DNA from: Algoriphagus sp. AK58
Lineage (GTDB): Bacteria; Bacteroidota; Bacteroidia; Cytophagales; Cyclobacteriaceae
Reading direction: 5' to 3'
Assembly: GCF_014324365.1 (NCBI RefSeq)
Contig: NZ_QEIG01000005.1
Span: forward strand, 302,919 to 366,918
Length of the DNA stretch: 64,000 nucleotides
The notes below the pieces were generated by a model that did no database searches, was not told the origin of the DNA, and was given only the letters and a program-made list of their open reading frames with translations. This document shows positions 54,195-62,850 of the stretch, in pieces. The translations under genes were made by a program, and so were the position numbers. The first letter of the stretch is position 1; every line of letters starts with the position of its first letter.

Positions 54195-55256
54195 ATGCAC
54201 ACCTTTTCAACCCTTATGATTTCCTCGGCCATGAGTCTGGGAATCATGCCATTAACATCGGAAAAGATATTTGACGAAAGGGATTTTAAAATCTTGGAGC
54301 AAACTGCCAAAGAACTGGAATTCTCGGGTTCTATGGCGATTTTCCAAGGGGATCAATTGGTTTTCCATTTTTCCGGTGGTGAAGCAAATCCGGAAACAGG
54401 GTTGGAAAACGACCTTAATGTCCGATTTAATATCGGCTCCATCGGAAAATCGCTCACTTCCATTCTTATTTTCCGTCAGGTGGAAACCGGGAATATTGAT
54501 TTGGACCAAACCATTGATCAGTATTTGCCGGAAGACGAACGAGTACCCAATGACAGTCTGATCACAGTTCGCCATTTGCTCACCAATACTTCTGGATTGG
54601 GAGATTTCTTTGACAGTCCGGATTATGTAGAGAGCCAAAGGTATGATGTAGAAAGTCTTTTTCCCTTGGTTCAAAAAATGGCGCTGATCAAAGAAAGACC
54701 AGGCATGGGATTGGATTATTCCAACTCGGGTTTCATTGTTTTAGGACGCATATTGGAACACCTTCACGGAAAATCCTATCAATCCATAGTTCAGGATGAA
54801 TTACTTAATGTATTGAATATCAATTATTCAAATCCGTTCAATTATGCGTCCGGATGGAAGCTGGAAAATGAAAATTGGGTCCTAGGTGAAGGGAATGATC
54901 CGGCTTCATGGTCTTCTGCAGGGGGAATTTTCCTGAGCATTCAGGAATTGCACCGATTGATTTCTTTTTTGGTTCATGATGGATACTTGGATCAAGAAAC
55001 CAGGGAGTTGATGTGGAAGCCTCAAGTACAGCCTTCCCATGAGCCACCATTTGTCCATTATGCTTTTGGATGGATGGTCGAAAAGCCCCAAGACCTTCAC
55101 TTCATAGGGCACAATGGAGGTGTCCGTGGATTTCAGGCCGCCTTCCGCTATCTACCCCAAACCGACACTTACATCTATACCTTCTCCAATCGTGAGAATG
55201 GTGCAGAAGGATTATTCATGAAAGCCTTGATGCAATTGATTCAAAAAGCTGAATGA
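54195..55256 (+). CDS. Serine hydrolase, beta-lactamase class C/penicillin-binding-like
   Basis: 353 aa with a short hydrophobic start (ISSAMSLGIMPL) that may be a signal peptide. Active-site blocks: FNIGSIGKSLTS (SxxK), DYSNSGFIVLG (YxN) and FIGHNGGVRGF (HxG), with HLLTNTSGLGDF between. This is the broad class C beta-lactamase-related family, mostly peptidases or esterases, not resistance enzymes. Its stop overlaps the start of a 36-aa ORF (ATGA), which is in turn coupled to a LytS kinase, suggesting a signalling or envelope role. Confidence 0.9.
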   Translation: MHTFSTLMISSAMSLGIMPLTSEKIFDERDFKILEQTAKELEFSGSMAIFQGDQLVFHFSGGEANPETGLENDLNVRFNIGSIGKSLTSILIFRQVETGNIDLDQTIDQYLPEDERVPNDSLITVRHLLTNTSGLGDFFDSPDYVESQRYDVESLFPLVQKMALIKERPGMGLDYSNSGFIVLGRILEHLHGKSYQSIVQDELLNVLNINYSNPFNYASGWKLENENWVLGEGNDPASWSSAGGIFLSIQELHRLISFLVHDGYLDQETRELMWKPQVQPSHEPPFVHYAFGWMVEKPQDLHFIGHNGGVRGFQAAFRYLPQTDTYIYTFSNRENGAEGLFMKALMQLIQKAE

Positions 55257-55363
55257 AAACGATGAATTTTCCAGATTCCAGAGATTCCAAACAACGAAAA
55301 GTATTTTACCTGCTTATCCTTGCCGGCTTGGTTTACAACCTTTTCTGTGCCCTTGTAGGATGA
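55253..55363 (+). CDS. 36-aa single-helix membrane peptide, translationally coupled
   Basis: A short ORF of 36 codons. Its ATG (55253-55255) overlaps the serine-hydrolase stop as ATGA, and its own TGA (55361-55363) overlaps the kinase ATG as ATGA. The product has a hydrophilic basic N-half (FPDSRDSKQRKVF) and a hydrophobic C-half (YLLILAGLVYNLFCALVG), one likely transmembrane helix. The tight overlap on both sides argues that it is translated. Function unknown; a kinase-associated small membrane peptide is an inference. Confidence 0.7.
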   Translation: MKTMNFPDSRDSKQRKVFYLLILAGLVYNLFCALVG

Positions 55364-56838
55364 CTATCCAACTCAAAAAAACTTTCCAAAAAATTCCTCT
55401 CTATCTTTCCCCTATGAAATCCAAAAGCCTTGATTTCCGACAAATCGAATGGTGGATCGTCACCAGTGCTACCCTGATTGCTTTTTTGTTTATTCTGTTT
55501 GGCCACAGTCCCCGTTTTCACGATGACTCCGGATTTGAAATTTTCAAGTTTGCCAGCCGATTGCTGATTTTGGCTGTTCTTTATTCCGCTTTCCATTTGG
55601 TCCACATGGTATTGATTCCCAGATATCAAACCGAATCCAAAAAATGGAAACCAATGGCTGGGATCGTCCTCTCGGGATTGGTGGTTTTTGCAGTTTCTGC
55701 CTTGTTTGGGTATCAGGCCCAGTTGACTTCTGCCCCATTTCCCACCTTTTTTCTCGGGATTATTGTACTCTATGCCTGCTACTTAATAGCCTCCAATCTT
55801 CTCAGTGAAGCGCTCACGCCTCCAAAGCTTCGTGATTTTCAAGCCTATAATATTACTCGACTGATTTTCAGTTACCTGTTTACCTTCTTTTTTTTGATCC
55901 AAGTCAGTTCGATAAGCGGCGATGGCCCGGCCATTATATTCGGGATTTTTATTCCGGTCATTCTGATCGCCAGTTTCTATAATTACTTCTTGGTCTATGG
56001 GAAAAAGAAACAAGGCAAAATCAAGCAATCCAGATGGTACAATTGGGGGTTGGTTGCCCTTATCCTGATCATTTTTCTGATTATTTCTGCAGAAGAAAAT
56101 CAGGAGGAAATCTTCTTCATCGGTGGCTTGGGAACGGTGGCTTTTATCCAACTGATCTTTTTCCCATTGACCTCTCTTCTATTTAGAAAGTACGATTCTT
56201 TTATAGGACAAATTCACACACTTTCCACTCAGGTAGATCAGGGAAATGCAAGTTTTGATTTTCTTAGATCTCAAATCAATCCTCATTTTCTTTTCAATGC
56301 ATTAAACACACTTTACGCAAGCGCTTTGATGGAAAATGCAGAAAAGACCTCAGACGGGATTCAGAAGCTAGGCGACATGATGCGCTTTATGCTGCATGAA
56401 AATCAGCTTCCATCCATTCCTCTTTCCAGAGAAATCGACTATTTGAGAAATTACCTTGACTTGCAGCTCCTTCGCTTTGGGTCACAAGAAAATCTGGACT
56501 TGGATATCCAAATCAATGATGCTCAGTGCCACGGTGAAATCGCTCCGATGCTAATCATCCCATTTGTGGAAAATGCCTTCAAACACGGCATTTCCGCCAA
56601 AGAAAAATCCTGGATCCGTCTCAACTTGCGCTGCATATCCGGTTCGGTTCACCTCGACTTGGTCAACAGTGTGCATCCCGACAAACCAGCGGGTGAAAAA
56701 TCAAGGGAAGAATCCGGAATCGGGTTGGAAAATGTCAAAAAACGTCTTGCTTTACTTTATCCCGAAAGACATCAGTTGAGTATTATTGCCAATGATTCTG
56801 ATTACTTTGTCCATCTTTCTGTTCAAATCCACTCTTGA
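55360..56838 (+). CDS. LytS-type sensor histidine kinase (His_kinase/PF06580 family)
   Basis: 492 aa. About seven to eight transmembrane helices occupy residues 30-275 without a recognisable sensor domain. The His-box is SQINPHFLFNALNTLYA (His309), followed by the N-box IIPFVENAFKHGI and the G-box ESGIGLENVKKRL. It should phosphorylate a LytTR regulator; that gene starts on its stop codon (TGATG). However, this partner's receiver domain lacks the phosphoacceptor region, so the kinase may signal to another regulator. Confidence 0.93.
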   Translation: MTIQLKKTFQKIPLYLSPMKSKSLDFRQIEWWIVTSATLIAFLFILFGHSPRFHDDSGFEIFKFASRLLILAVLYSAFHLVHMVLIPRYQTESKKWKPMAGIVLSGLVVFAVSALFGYQAQLTSAPFPTFFLGIIVLYACYLIASNLLSEALTPPKLRDFQAYNITRLIFSYLFTFFFLIQVSSISGDGPAIIFGIFIPVILIASFYNYFLVYGKKKQGKIKQSRWYNWGLVALILIIFLIISAEENQEEIFFIGGLGTVAFIQLIFFPLTSLLFRKYDSFIGQIHTLSTQVDQGNASFDFLRSQINPHFLFNALNTLYASALMENAEKTSDGIQKLGDMMRFMLHENQLPSIPLSREIDYLRNYLDLQLLRFGSQENLDLDIQINDAQCHGEIAPMLIIPFVENAFKHGISAKEKSWIRLNLRCISGSVHLDLVNSVHPDKPAGEKSREESGIGLENVKKRLALLYPERHQLSIIANDSDYFVHLSVQIHS

Positions 56839-57338
56839 TGATCAGGGCTATTGCAATCGATGACGAATCTTTTGCTCTGGAGGTGATCAAATCAACTGCA
56901 TATTCGGACTATGCAGTCAAGGGATTTGAGCTGGATGCCCTGGATTATTTGCTCAAGCCGTTTAATCTCAGCCGATTTCTCAAGGCCTGCCAAAAAGCTC
57001 AGGAATGGATTGATCTCCGACCAAAAAACGAACCTTTATTCCTCTTTGTTAAAACAAGCGAAGGCCAAATCCGGGTAGATTTTTCTGATTTATTGTACTG
57101 CGAAGCTCAGGGCAACTATGTGACATTCCAATTGGAAAAGGAAAAAATCATTAGCAGGATGACGCTCGCTGAAACCGAAAAACAGCTTCCCTCCTATTTC
57201 ATCAGGACTCATCGCTCCTTTTTGGCCAACCGAAATCACATCTCCAGAGTAGAGCGGCATCAGCTTTGGCTTAAGGGATTTCAAGTCCCGATCAGCAGTT
57301 CCTATTCCGATCAGGTGAGGGATTATCTACAGGCTTAA
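56838..57338 (+). CDS. LytTR response regulator with internally deleted receiver domain
   Basis: 166 aa from the ATG at 56838. A normal family member is about 230-250 aa. The N-terminus MIRAIAIDDESFALEVIKS is the receiver's first strand and acidic pocket, and it jumps directly to TAYSDYAVKGFELDALDYLLKPF, which is normally the fourth strand/helix onward with the KP motif. About 65 residues, including the phosphoacceptor Asp and its loop, are missing with the frame kept (junction about 56892-56897). The LytTR DNA-binding domain (about residues 65-166, YCEAQGNYVTFQL, FIRTHRSFLANRNHI) is intact. It either acts without phosphorylation or is a decaying gene. Confidence 0.88.
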   Translation: MIRAIAIDDESFALEVIKSTAYSDYAVKGFELDALDYLLKPFNLSRFLKACQKAQEWIDLRPKNEPLFLFVKTSEGQIRVDFSDLLYCEAQGNYVTFQLEKEKIISRMTLAETEKQLPSYFIRTHRSFLANRNHISRVERHQLWLKGFQVPISSSYSDQVRDYLQA

Positions 57339-58219
57339 CTTCTGAGGTAGAAGGCCAATTTATATTCCTTTCGGTATTCCAACGGGGTTTTCTTCATTCG
57401 ATCTTTAAATAGTTTATTGAAATTGGAAAGAGTGAAAAAACCGCTTTCAAAAGATATTTCGCTGATATTCAGGTCACTTTCATGCAGCAGCTTACAGGCG
57501 TGAGCGATTCGAACCTCAGTCAAAAAATCAGAAAAAGACTTGTTGACCCGTGATTTAAAATAACGACTGAAAGCAGAGACAGATAGGTTAGAGATTTGCG
57601 CGGCTTCCTCCAGTGAGACTTTTCCCTGAAAATTCTGCATCACATATTCATACACCTGACCCATTCTATCCTTTTCCGATTCCTTGTTGGTATTGATGTA
57701 CCCTGCATCCGCAATGAGCTTGCAATCTTTGGAATCCACCATCAAATCGAGGATTTTCAAAAGTTGGATAATGCTTTCGGTTCCCTTGAGCTGAAGCATT
57801 TCAATCATCATTTTTTTGATTTGGATATTTGTGTTTCCGGTCACTTCTATCCCTCTTTCAGATAGCTTAAGCATTCGGGCGATACCTTCAAATTCCTCCA
57901 GTTGGAAAACTGATTCATTCAAAAAATTATCCGGAAAATAGATCACAATCCCATGGGTTTCCAGCCCATGAGTAGGGTCATGATAAGCTTTGTCATTTTT
58001 CCATAGATGTGGCAAGTTGGGGCCGGTCAGGACCATATCCCCTTCTCTAAAGGCTCCGGTATGATCTCCTATAAAACGGGTTCCTCTTCCTTTAAGCACT
58101 ACAAACAACTGATATTCAGAATGAAAATGCCAGTTGACATCAAAAAAAGGAGCAACCAACTCCTTGATTACAAAGGCTTTACCATCCGGTATTCGTGACT
58201 TTTGAACAGGGTTCTTCAC
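57335..58219 (-). CDS. AraC-family transcriptional regulator with cupin sensor
   Basis: 294 aa from a GTG at 58217-58219 (VKNPVQKSRIPDGK); the frame is open to 58282, but no ATG precedes and the extension is not family-like. The cupin-type N-terminal domain (VNWHFHSEYQLFVVLKGRGTRFIGDHTG, FREGDMVLTGPNLPH) should sense a sugar-like effector; the C-terminal HTH_18 has NLSVSAFSRYFKSRV and ISEISFESGFFTLSNFNKLF. It is divergent from the ThuA-cupredoxin operon and probably its regulator. Its stop overlaps the LytTR stop tail-to-tail within TTAA. Confidence 0.9.
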   Translation of the reverse strand: MKNPVQKSRIPDGKAFVIKELVAPFFDVNWHFHSEYQLFVVLKGRGTRFIGDHTGAFREGDMVLTGPNLPHLWKNDKAYHDPTHGLETHGIVIYFPDNFLNESVFQLEEFEGIARMLKLSERGIEVTGNTNIQIKKMMIEMLQLKGTESIIQLLKILDLMVDSKDCKLIADAGYINTNKESEKDRMGQVYEYVMQNFQGKVSLEEAAQISNLSVSAFSRYFKSRVNKSFSDFLTEVRIAHACKLLHESDLNISEISFESGFFTLSNFNKLFKDRMKKTPLEYRKEYKLAFYLRS

Positions 58220-58350
58220 TGTATTCTTTCTATTTTTTAGATAAATTATCTCCAATTTTGATAAAATACAGTCATAAATCAAGGTAAAACAGTAGGTTTT
58301 TTTTCACTTAAATGATGAAGTTTAGACTCGAAAAATTGTAAACCCAAAGC

Positions 58351-61300
58351 ATGAACCCAAACAAGCATTTGAGGCAGATAAGTCTCTTGATTCTGACTGG
58401 AATTATTCTCTTTTCCTCCTGTGGAAGAAAGAATCAATACCTCTCGATGACCGAACCCCGAAGGGTGGAAATTCTGGTCCTAGGTCATGAAAGTGAGCAT
58501 CACAACTCTGAAAAACTGATGCTTCATCTTGGAACGCCCTTGTTCCAAAAAGGCATCAACCTGACCTACACTACAGACCCTAATGACCTGAATGAGGACG
58601 TGTTGTACAACTACGATGGTCTGATGATTTACGCCAATCATGACTCGATCACTTCAAGTCAAGAGGCGGCACTCAAGAAATATGTGCAAAGTGGCAAAGC
58701 TTTGATCCCTGTTCATAGTGCTTCTTGGTGCTTCCGCAATTCGGATTGGTATGTGAAAACGGTTGGCGGACAGTTCAAATCTCATGGTGACGGTAAATTC
58801 ACTGCAAAAATTGTGGATGCAGCCCATCCGATCATGCAAGGAATCCAGGAGTTTGAGACATGGGATGAAACCTACGTTCACTCTCAGCTCAATCCTGCCA
58901 TGCATGTATTGATGCAACGTGATGATGAGCCTTACACCTGGACCTTGGAAGAAGGAGATGGAAGAGTGTTCTATACTGCCTTCGGCCATAATGAAGAAAC
59001 CTGGAAACAGCCCGAATTCCAGGAATTAATCGCCAATGGGATCCTTTGGGCAGTGGGTGATAAGGTGAATGAACTCCTTACTGCTTATAATATTCCTACT
59101 CCTCAGTTTCAGGACGCTGATATTCCTAACTATGAAAAAAGAGAGCCGGCTCCAAGATATCAGCTACCACTTTCTCCTGAGGAAAGCATGAAGCTAGTTC
59201 AGCTTCCGATTGAATTTGAAATGGAGCTCTTTGCCAGTGAGCCGATGATCATCAATCCCATGGCCATGGCTTGGGACGAAAGGGGTCGACTATTTGTCAT
59301 TGAAACTGTCGACTATCCAAATGAAGTGAGAACCGAAGGCGGAAACGACAAAATTAAAATCCTGGAAGATACGGATGGAGATGGGAAAGCGGACAAAGTC
59401 ACGGTTTTCGCAGATAATCTAAATATTCCGACTTCCATCATGGCTGTCAATGGTGGTATTTTGATCTCCATGGCTCCTGATTTTGTCTTTTTGAAAGATA
59501 CCGATGGTGACGACGTGGCGGATGTCCGAGAAGTAATCATGACAGGTTGGGGTAAAAGCGATACCCACGCAGGCCCATCCAACCTCAAATATGGTTTTGA
59601 TAACAAAATTTGGGGTGTGTTGGGTTATTCCGGCTTCCGTGGAGAAGTCAGTGGTCGTCAGCACTCCTTCGGACAGGGTGTGTACCGATTTGATCCAAGC
59701 GGCGAGAATCTTCAGTACCTGGGCAATACTTCCAACAATACCTGGGGCTTGGGCTTCACGGAAGATTTTGAAACCTTCATCTCTACCGCCAACGGACAGC
59801 ACAGTGTGTACTTCTCCATGGCCAACAATTACCTGAGAAGACCCATTTTCCAAGGTTCGGCCAACACCGTGCATGGCATCGACAGCCACTATGACATGCC
59901 TCACCTCACTCCTTTCCTACGTCAGGTGGACTGGCATGGAAGCTATACCGCTGCGGCAGGTCATAATTTCTACACCGCAAGAAGTTTCCCTGAAAAGTAT
60001 TGGAACCGTATCGCTTTTGTAGCCGAACCTACCGGACGTGTATTGCACAATGCCATCATCAATCCGGATGGATCCGGATATAGAGAAAAGAATGGCTTCA
60101 ATATTCTGGCTAGTTCGGATGAATGGTTCTCTCCTGTTCATGCCGAAGTAGGTCCAGACGGAGCGCTTTGGGTGGCAGATTGGTACAACTTCATCATCCA
60201 GCATAACCCTACTCCTAGAGGATTTGAAAACGGTGCAGGTAACGCCTACATCAACCCTCTTCGTGACAGCAAGCATGGACGAATCTATCGAATCAAATAC
60301 AAAGGAGCGGATGATGCAGAGACGTTTGATTTGAAAGATGCCGATAGTGATGAGCTGCTAGAGGCTTTGCAGAGCGACAACATGTTTTGGCGACTTACCG
60401 CACAGCGTTTGATCGTCGAAAAGAAGGATAAATCAGTAGTGAAGGATCTTTTTAGCCTGATCAACGATCAAAAAGTGGACAAAATTGGCTTGAATGGTCC
60501 CGCTATCAATGCACTTTGGACACTTCATGGATTGGGTGAACTAAATGGAGAAAATGCCGAGGCACTTTCAGTGGTTGAGAAAGCACTCTCCCATCCGTCC
60601 GCTGCTGTCAGAAAGAACGCACTTCGTGTACTTCCAAAATCAGAAGCATCTCTGAAAGCCATTTTGGCTTCCAATATTATCAATGATCCAGATTTGCATA
60701 CCCGTAAATACGCCTTCTTGGCCATCTCCGATATGCCATTCTCCGAGGAGGCTGCCAAAGTCCTTTTGACTGCTGCTCAAAATGAGGAAAATGGCAAGGA
60801 TGCCTATTTGCCTCAGGCAGTATTTGCGGCGGTACTTTCTCATCCTACAGAATTCTCCAAGCGGGACAATACGAAAGCGCTTCAGGCAAGTGGTGACACA
60901 GAGCTTTCCTTGGCTGACCGTATTAGCCGAAGCTTGGTAGCAGAGCAATATCCATTGGATTCTAGAAATTCTATTCTCTTCCCACCTGATGTCGCTGGAA
61001 AGGAAATTTCCATTAGAATGATTGTTTCCAAAGGCAATAATCCGATGGACGGAATTTTGGTAGCGCAAGGCAACAATATCAATGGCTACAGCTTGTACAT
61101 TTTTGAAGATGCCCTTCACTTTGCAGTAGCACAGGATGAAAAACTGACCCTCATCAGTACCAAAAAACCACTTCCTGAGGAGCAATTCACCATTGATGCA
61201 TCTTTGGTGGAAGATGGAAGTATGAGTTTGAAAATCAACGGGGAAGAAATCGGAAAAGCTAAAACAAAAGGCCTGTTCGCTGTTGAGCTTTCTCCAAGAA

Positions 61301-61839
61301 GAGTTCGAGTAGGCCAAAATGATTCAAGAAATCAAGTTGGGAAATATGTGGGTGGCTGGATGTTCTCAGGTAGAATAAGCAACAAATCTACGCTTGCCCT
61401 CAACAAGCCGGGAACCGCGCTTTCAGATGAAGGCAGTTTGGCTGAAGCGGCTAAAGCAAACGGAACTTCTTACGTAAAGCTGGGCGTGATCCCTCATGAA
61501 ATGAAGTTTGACAAAGCCACATTCACTGTAAAAGCAGGTTCCCAAGTGACTATTGACTTCGAAAATCCTGACTTTATGCAGCATAACCTGGTCGTGGGTC
61601 AAAAGGGCTCCATGGAAATCATTGGCCAAGCCGCAGACGAATTGGCTAGGGATCCAAAAGGAGCTGAAATGAACTACGTACCAAAAATCCCTCAAGTCAT
61701 AGCCGCCACTCGTCTGGTAGATCCGGAAGGAAGAGAATCTCTGGTTTTCGTAGCTCCAACAGAGCCTGGTGAATATCCTTTCGTGTGCACCGTGCCGGGT
61801 CACTGGAGAATTATGAATGGAATCATGAAAGTGGAATAA
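58351..61839 (+). CDS. Multidomain lipoprotein: ThuA, propeller dehydrogenase-like, HEAT, LamG and cupredoxin
   Basis: 1162 aa lipoprotein (signal ends FSSCGR). Order: ThuA-like domain (about 30-235; HSASWCFRNSDWY); beta-propeller of the PVC-type dehydrogenase-like family (about 288-645; DTDGDGKADKV, GPSNLKYGFDNKIWG); helical HEAT repeats (about 665-860); LamG-like sandwich (about 875-1010); and a C-terminal blue-copper domain (about 1050-1162) with ligands His1078, Cys1146, His1151 and Met1155, in Cys-x4-His-x3-Met spacing. It should be anchored in the envelope and oxidise a sugar, passing electrons to copper. It is followed by an epimerase and a Gfo/Idh gene 3-150 bp away. Confidence 0.88.
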   Translation: MNPNKHLRQISLLILTGIILFSSCGRKNQYLSMTEPRRVEILVLGHESEHHNSEKLMLHLGTPLFQKGINLTYTTDPNDLNEDVLYNYDGLMIYANHDSITSSQEAALKKYVQSGKALIPVHSASWCFRNSDWYVKTVGGQFKSHGDGKFTAKIVDAAHPIMQGIQEFETWDETYVHSQLNPAMHVLMQRDDEPYTWTLEEGDGRVFYTAFGHNEETWKQPEFQELIANGILWAVGDKVNELLTAYNIPTPQFQDADIPNYEKREPAPRYQLPLSPEESMKLVQLPIEFEMELFASEPMIINPMAMAWDERGRLFVIETVDYPNEVRTEGGNDKIKILEDTDGDGKADKVTVFADNLNIPTSIMAVNGGILISMAPDFVFLKDTDGDDVADVREVIMTGWGKSDTHAGPSNLKYGFDNKIWGVLGYSGFRGEVSGRQHSFGQGVYRFDPSGENLQYLGNTSNNTWGLGFTEDFETFISTANGQHSVYFSMANNYLRRPIFQGSANTVHGIDSHYDMPHLTPFLRQVDWHGSYTAAAGHNFYTARSFPEKYWNRIAFVAEPTGRVLHNAIINPDGSGYREKNGFNILASSDEWFSPVHAEVGPDGALWVADWYNFIIQHNPTPRGFENGAGNAYINPLRDSKHGRIYRIKYKGADDAETFDLKDADSDELLEALQSDNMFWRLTAQRLIVEKKDKSVVKDLFSLINDQKVDKIGLNGPAINALWTLHGLGELNGENAEALSVVEKALSHPSAAVRKNALRVLPKSEASLKAILASNIINDPDLHTRKYAFLAISDMPFSEEAAKVLLTAAQNEENGKDAYLPQAVFAAVLSHPTEFSKRDNTKALQASGDTELSLADRISRSLVAEQYPLDSRNSILFPPDVAGKEISIRMIVSKGNNPMDGILVAQGNNINGYSLYIFEDALHFAVAQDEKLTLISTKKPLPEEQFTIDASLVEDGSMSLKINGEEIGKAKTKGLFAVELSPRRVRVGQNDSRNQVGKYVGGWMFSGRISNKSTLALNKPGTALSDEGSLAEAAKANGTSYVKLGVIPHEMKFDKATFTVKAGSQVTIDFENPDFMQHNLVVGQKGSMEIIGQAADELARDPKGAEMNYVPKIPQVIAATRLVDPEGRESLVFVAPTEPGEYPFVCTVPGHWRIMNGIMKVE

Positions 61840-61842
61840 GGA

Positions 61843-62703
61843 ATGGCATTAAACGTAACCTTTGGGGTCAGCACTTGGCTGTGGACTTCCCCTTTCAATC
61901 GTGAAACCATTTCTCTTTTCCCAAAGATCAAATCCTACGGATACGATGCAGTAGAAATTCCTATAGAAGATCCGGAGCTGATCGATACAGAATTGGTGAA
62001 AAAAGCATTGGCAGATAATGGGCTAAAACCCATTATCTGCGGAGCTTTCGGGCCGACACGCGATCTCACGCATGAAGATCCCAAATTCCATCAGACCTGC
62101 TTTGATTACTTGGAGTCCTGTTTCCATATTACTACTGAACTGGGAGCCGGTTTTGTTGCTGGCCCGATGTATTCCGCCGTAGGAAAAGCCCGCTTGGTTT
62201 CTCCTGAGCAGAAAAAAATCGAGTGGAACCGCGCAGTTACCAATCTTCAGAAGGTCAGTAAAAGAGCCGGAGAATTTGGCCTGGAAATCGCCATCGAAAC
62301 GCTCAACCGTTTTGAAACAGACCTGATCAATACAGCGGAGGAACTGATGCAACTGATCCGTGATATCAACGAGCCCCAAGCGAAAGCAATCCTGGATGGT
62401 TTTCACATGAATATCGAAGAGCCAGACATCGAGGCAGCGATCCGAACCGTGGGTGACAAACTGATCCATGTGCAAGTTTCCGAAAACTACCGTGGTACAC
62501 CCGGAACAGGTCAAACTAACTGGGCCGCCTGGAAACGAGGCTTGGAAGCAATCAATTACCAAGGTGCCATTTCTATCGAAAGCTTTACGCCAAACATCAA
62601 GGAATTGGCGGGTGCGGTCTGCATCTGGAAACCATTGGTGCCCAGTCAGGACGGATTTGCCAAAGAAGGATTGGAGTTTCTGAAAAAGTGGGCAACTGAA
62701 TAG
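61843..62703 (+). CDS. Sugar isomerase/epimerase, D-tagatose 3-epimerase-like TIM barrel
   Basis: 286 aa, no signal peptide. A xylose isomerase-like TIM barrel with the DTE-family metal ligands: Glu in IAIETLNRF, Asp in AILDGFHMN, His in LIHVQVSENYRGTPGTG (with the ENYRGTPG substrate loop) and Glu in ISIESFTP. Such enzymes epimerise or isomerise ketohexoses at C3. It starts 3 bp after the ThuA-cupredoxin stop, so it is in the same operon; it probably handles a keto-sugar product. Confidence 0.9.
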   Translation: MALNVTFGVSTWLWTSPFNRETISLFPKIKSYGYDAVEIPIEDPELIDTELVKKALADNGLKPIICGAFGPTRDLTHEDPKFHQTCFDYLESCFHITTELGAGFVAGPMYSAVGKARLVSPEQKKIEWNRAVTNLQKVSKRAGEFGLEIAIETLNRFETDLINTAEELMQLIRDINEPQAKAILDGFHMNIEEPDIEAAIRTVGDKLIHVQVSENYRGTPGTGQTNWAAWKRGLEAINYQGAISIESFTPNIKELAGAVCIWKPLVPSQDGFAKEGLEFLKKWATE

Positions 62704-62706
62704 GAG

Positions 62707-62726
62707 GCCTCGACATTCGAGGCTTT
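62707..62726 (+). terminator. Weak terminator-like hairpin after the epimerase gene
   Basis: gcctcga (62707-62713) and tcgaggc (62717-62723) form a 7-bp perfect stem with a 3-base loop followed by TTT. It begins 4 bases after the stop codon. The T-run is short, so it may only reduce transcription into the next gene. Confidence 0.5.
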
Positions 62727-62850
62727 CGATACTCCAGTACTCAGCCAGACATCGGTCATCCAACATCAGTCACCAAGACATCCCAACTCCCATACCTCCT
62801 AACCTCCTTACAATAAAACTTCTTTTTTCAACCCAAAACATAACTCACAC

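Noticed and set aside
62023..62766. 247-codon minus-strand ORF over the epimerase
   Set aside because: Shadow of the epimerase frame; no recognisable motif.
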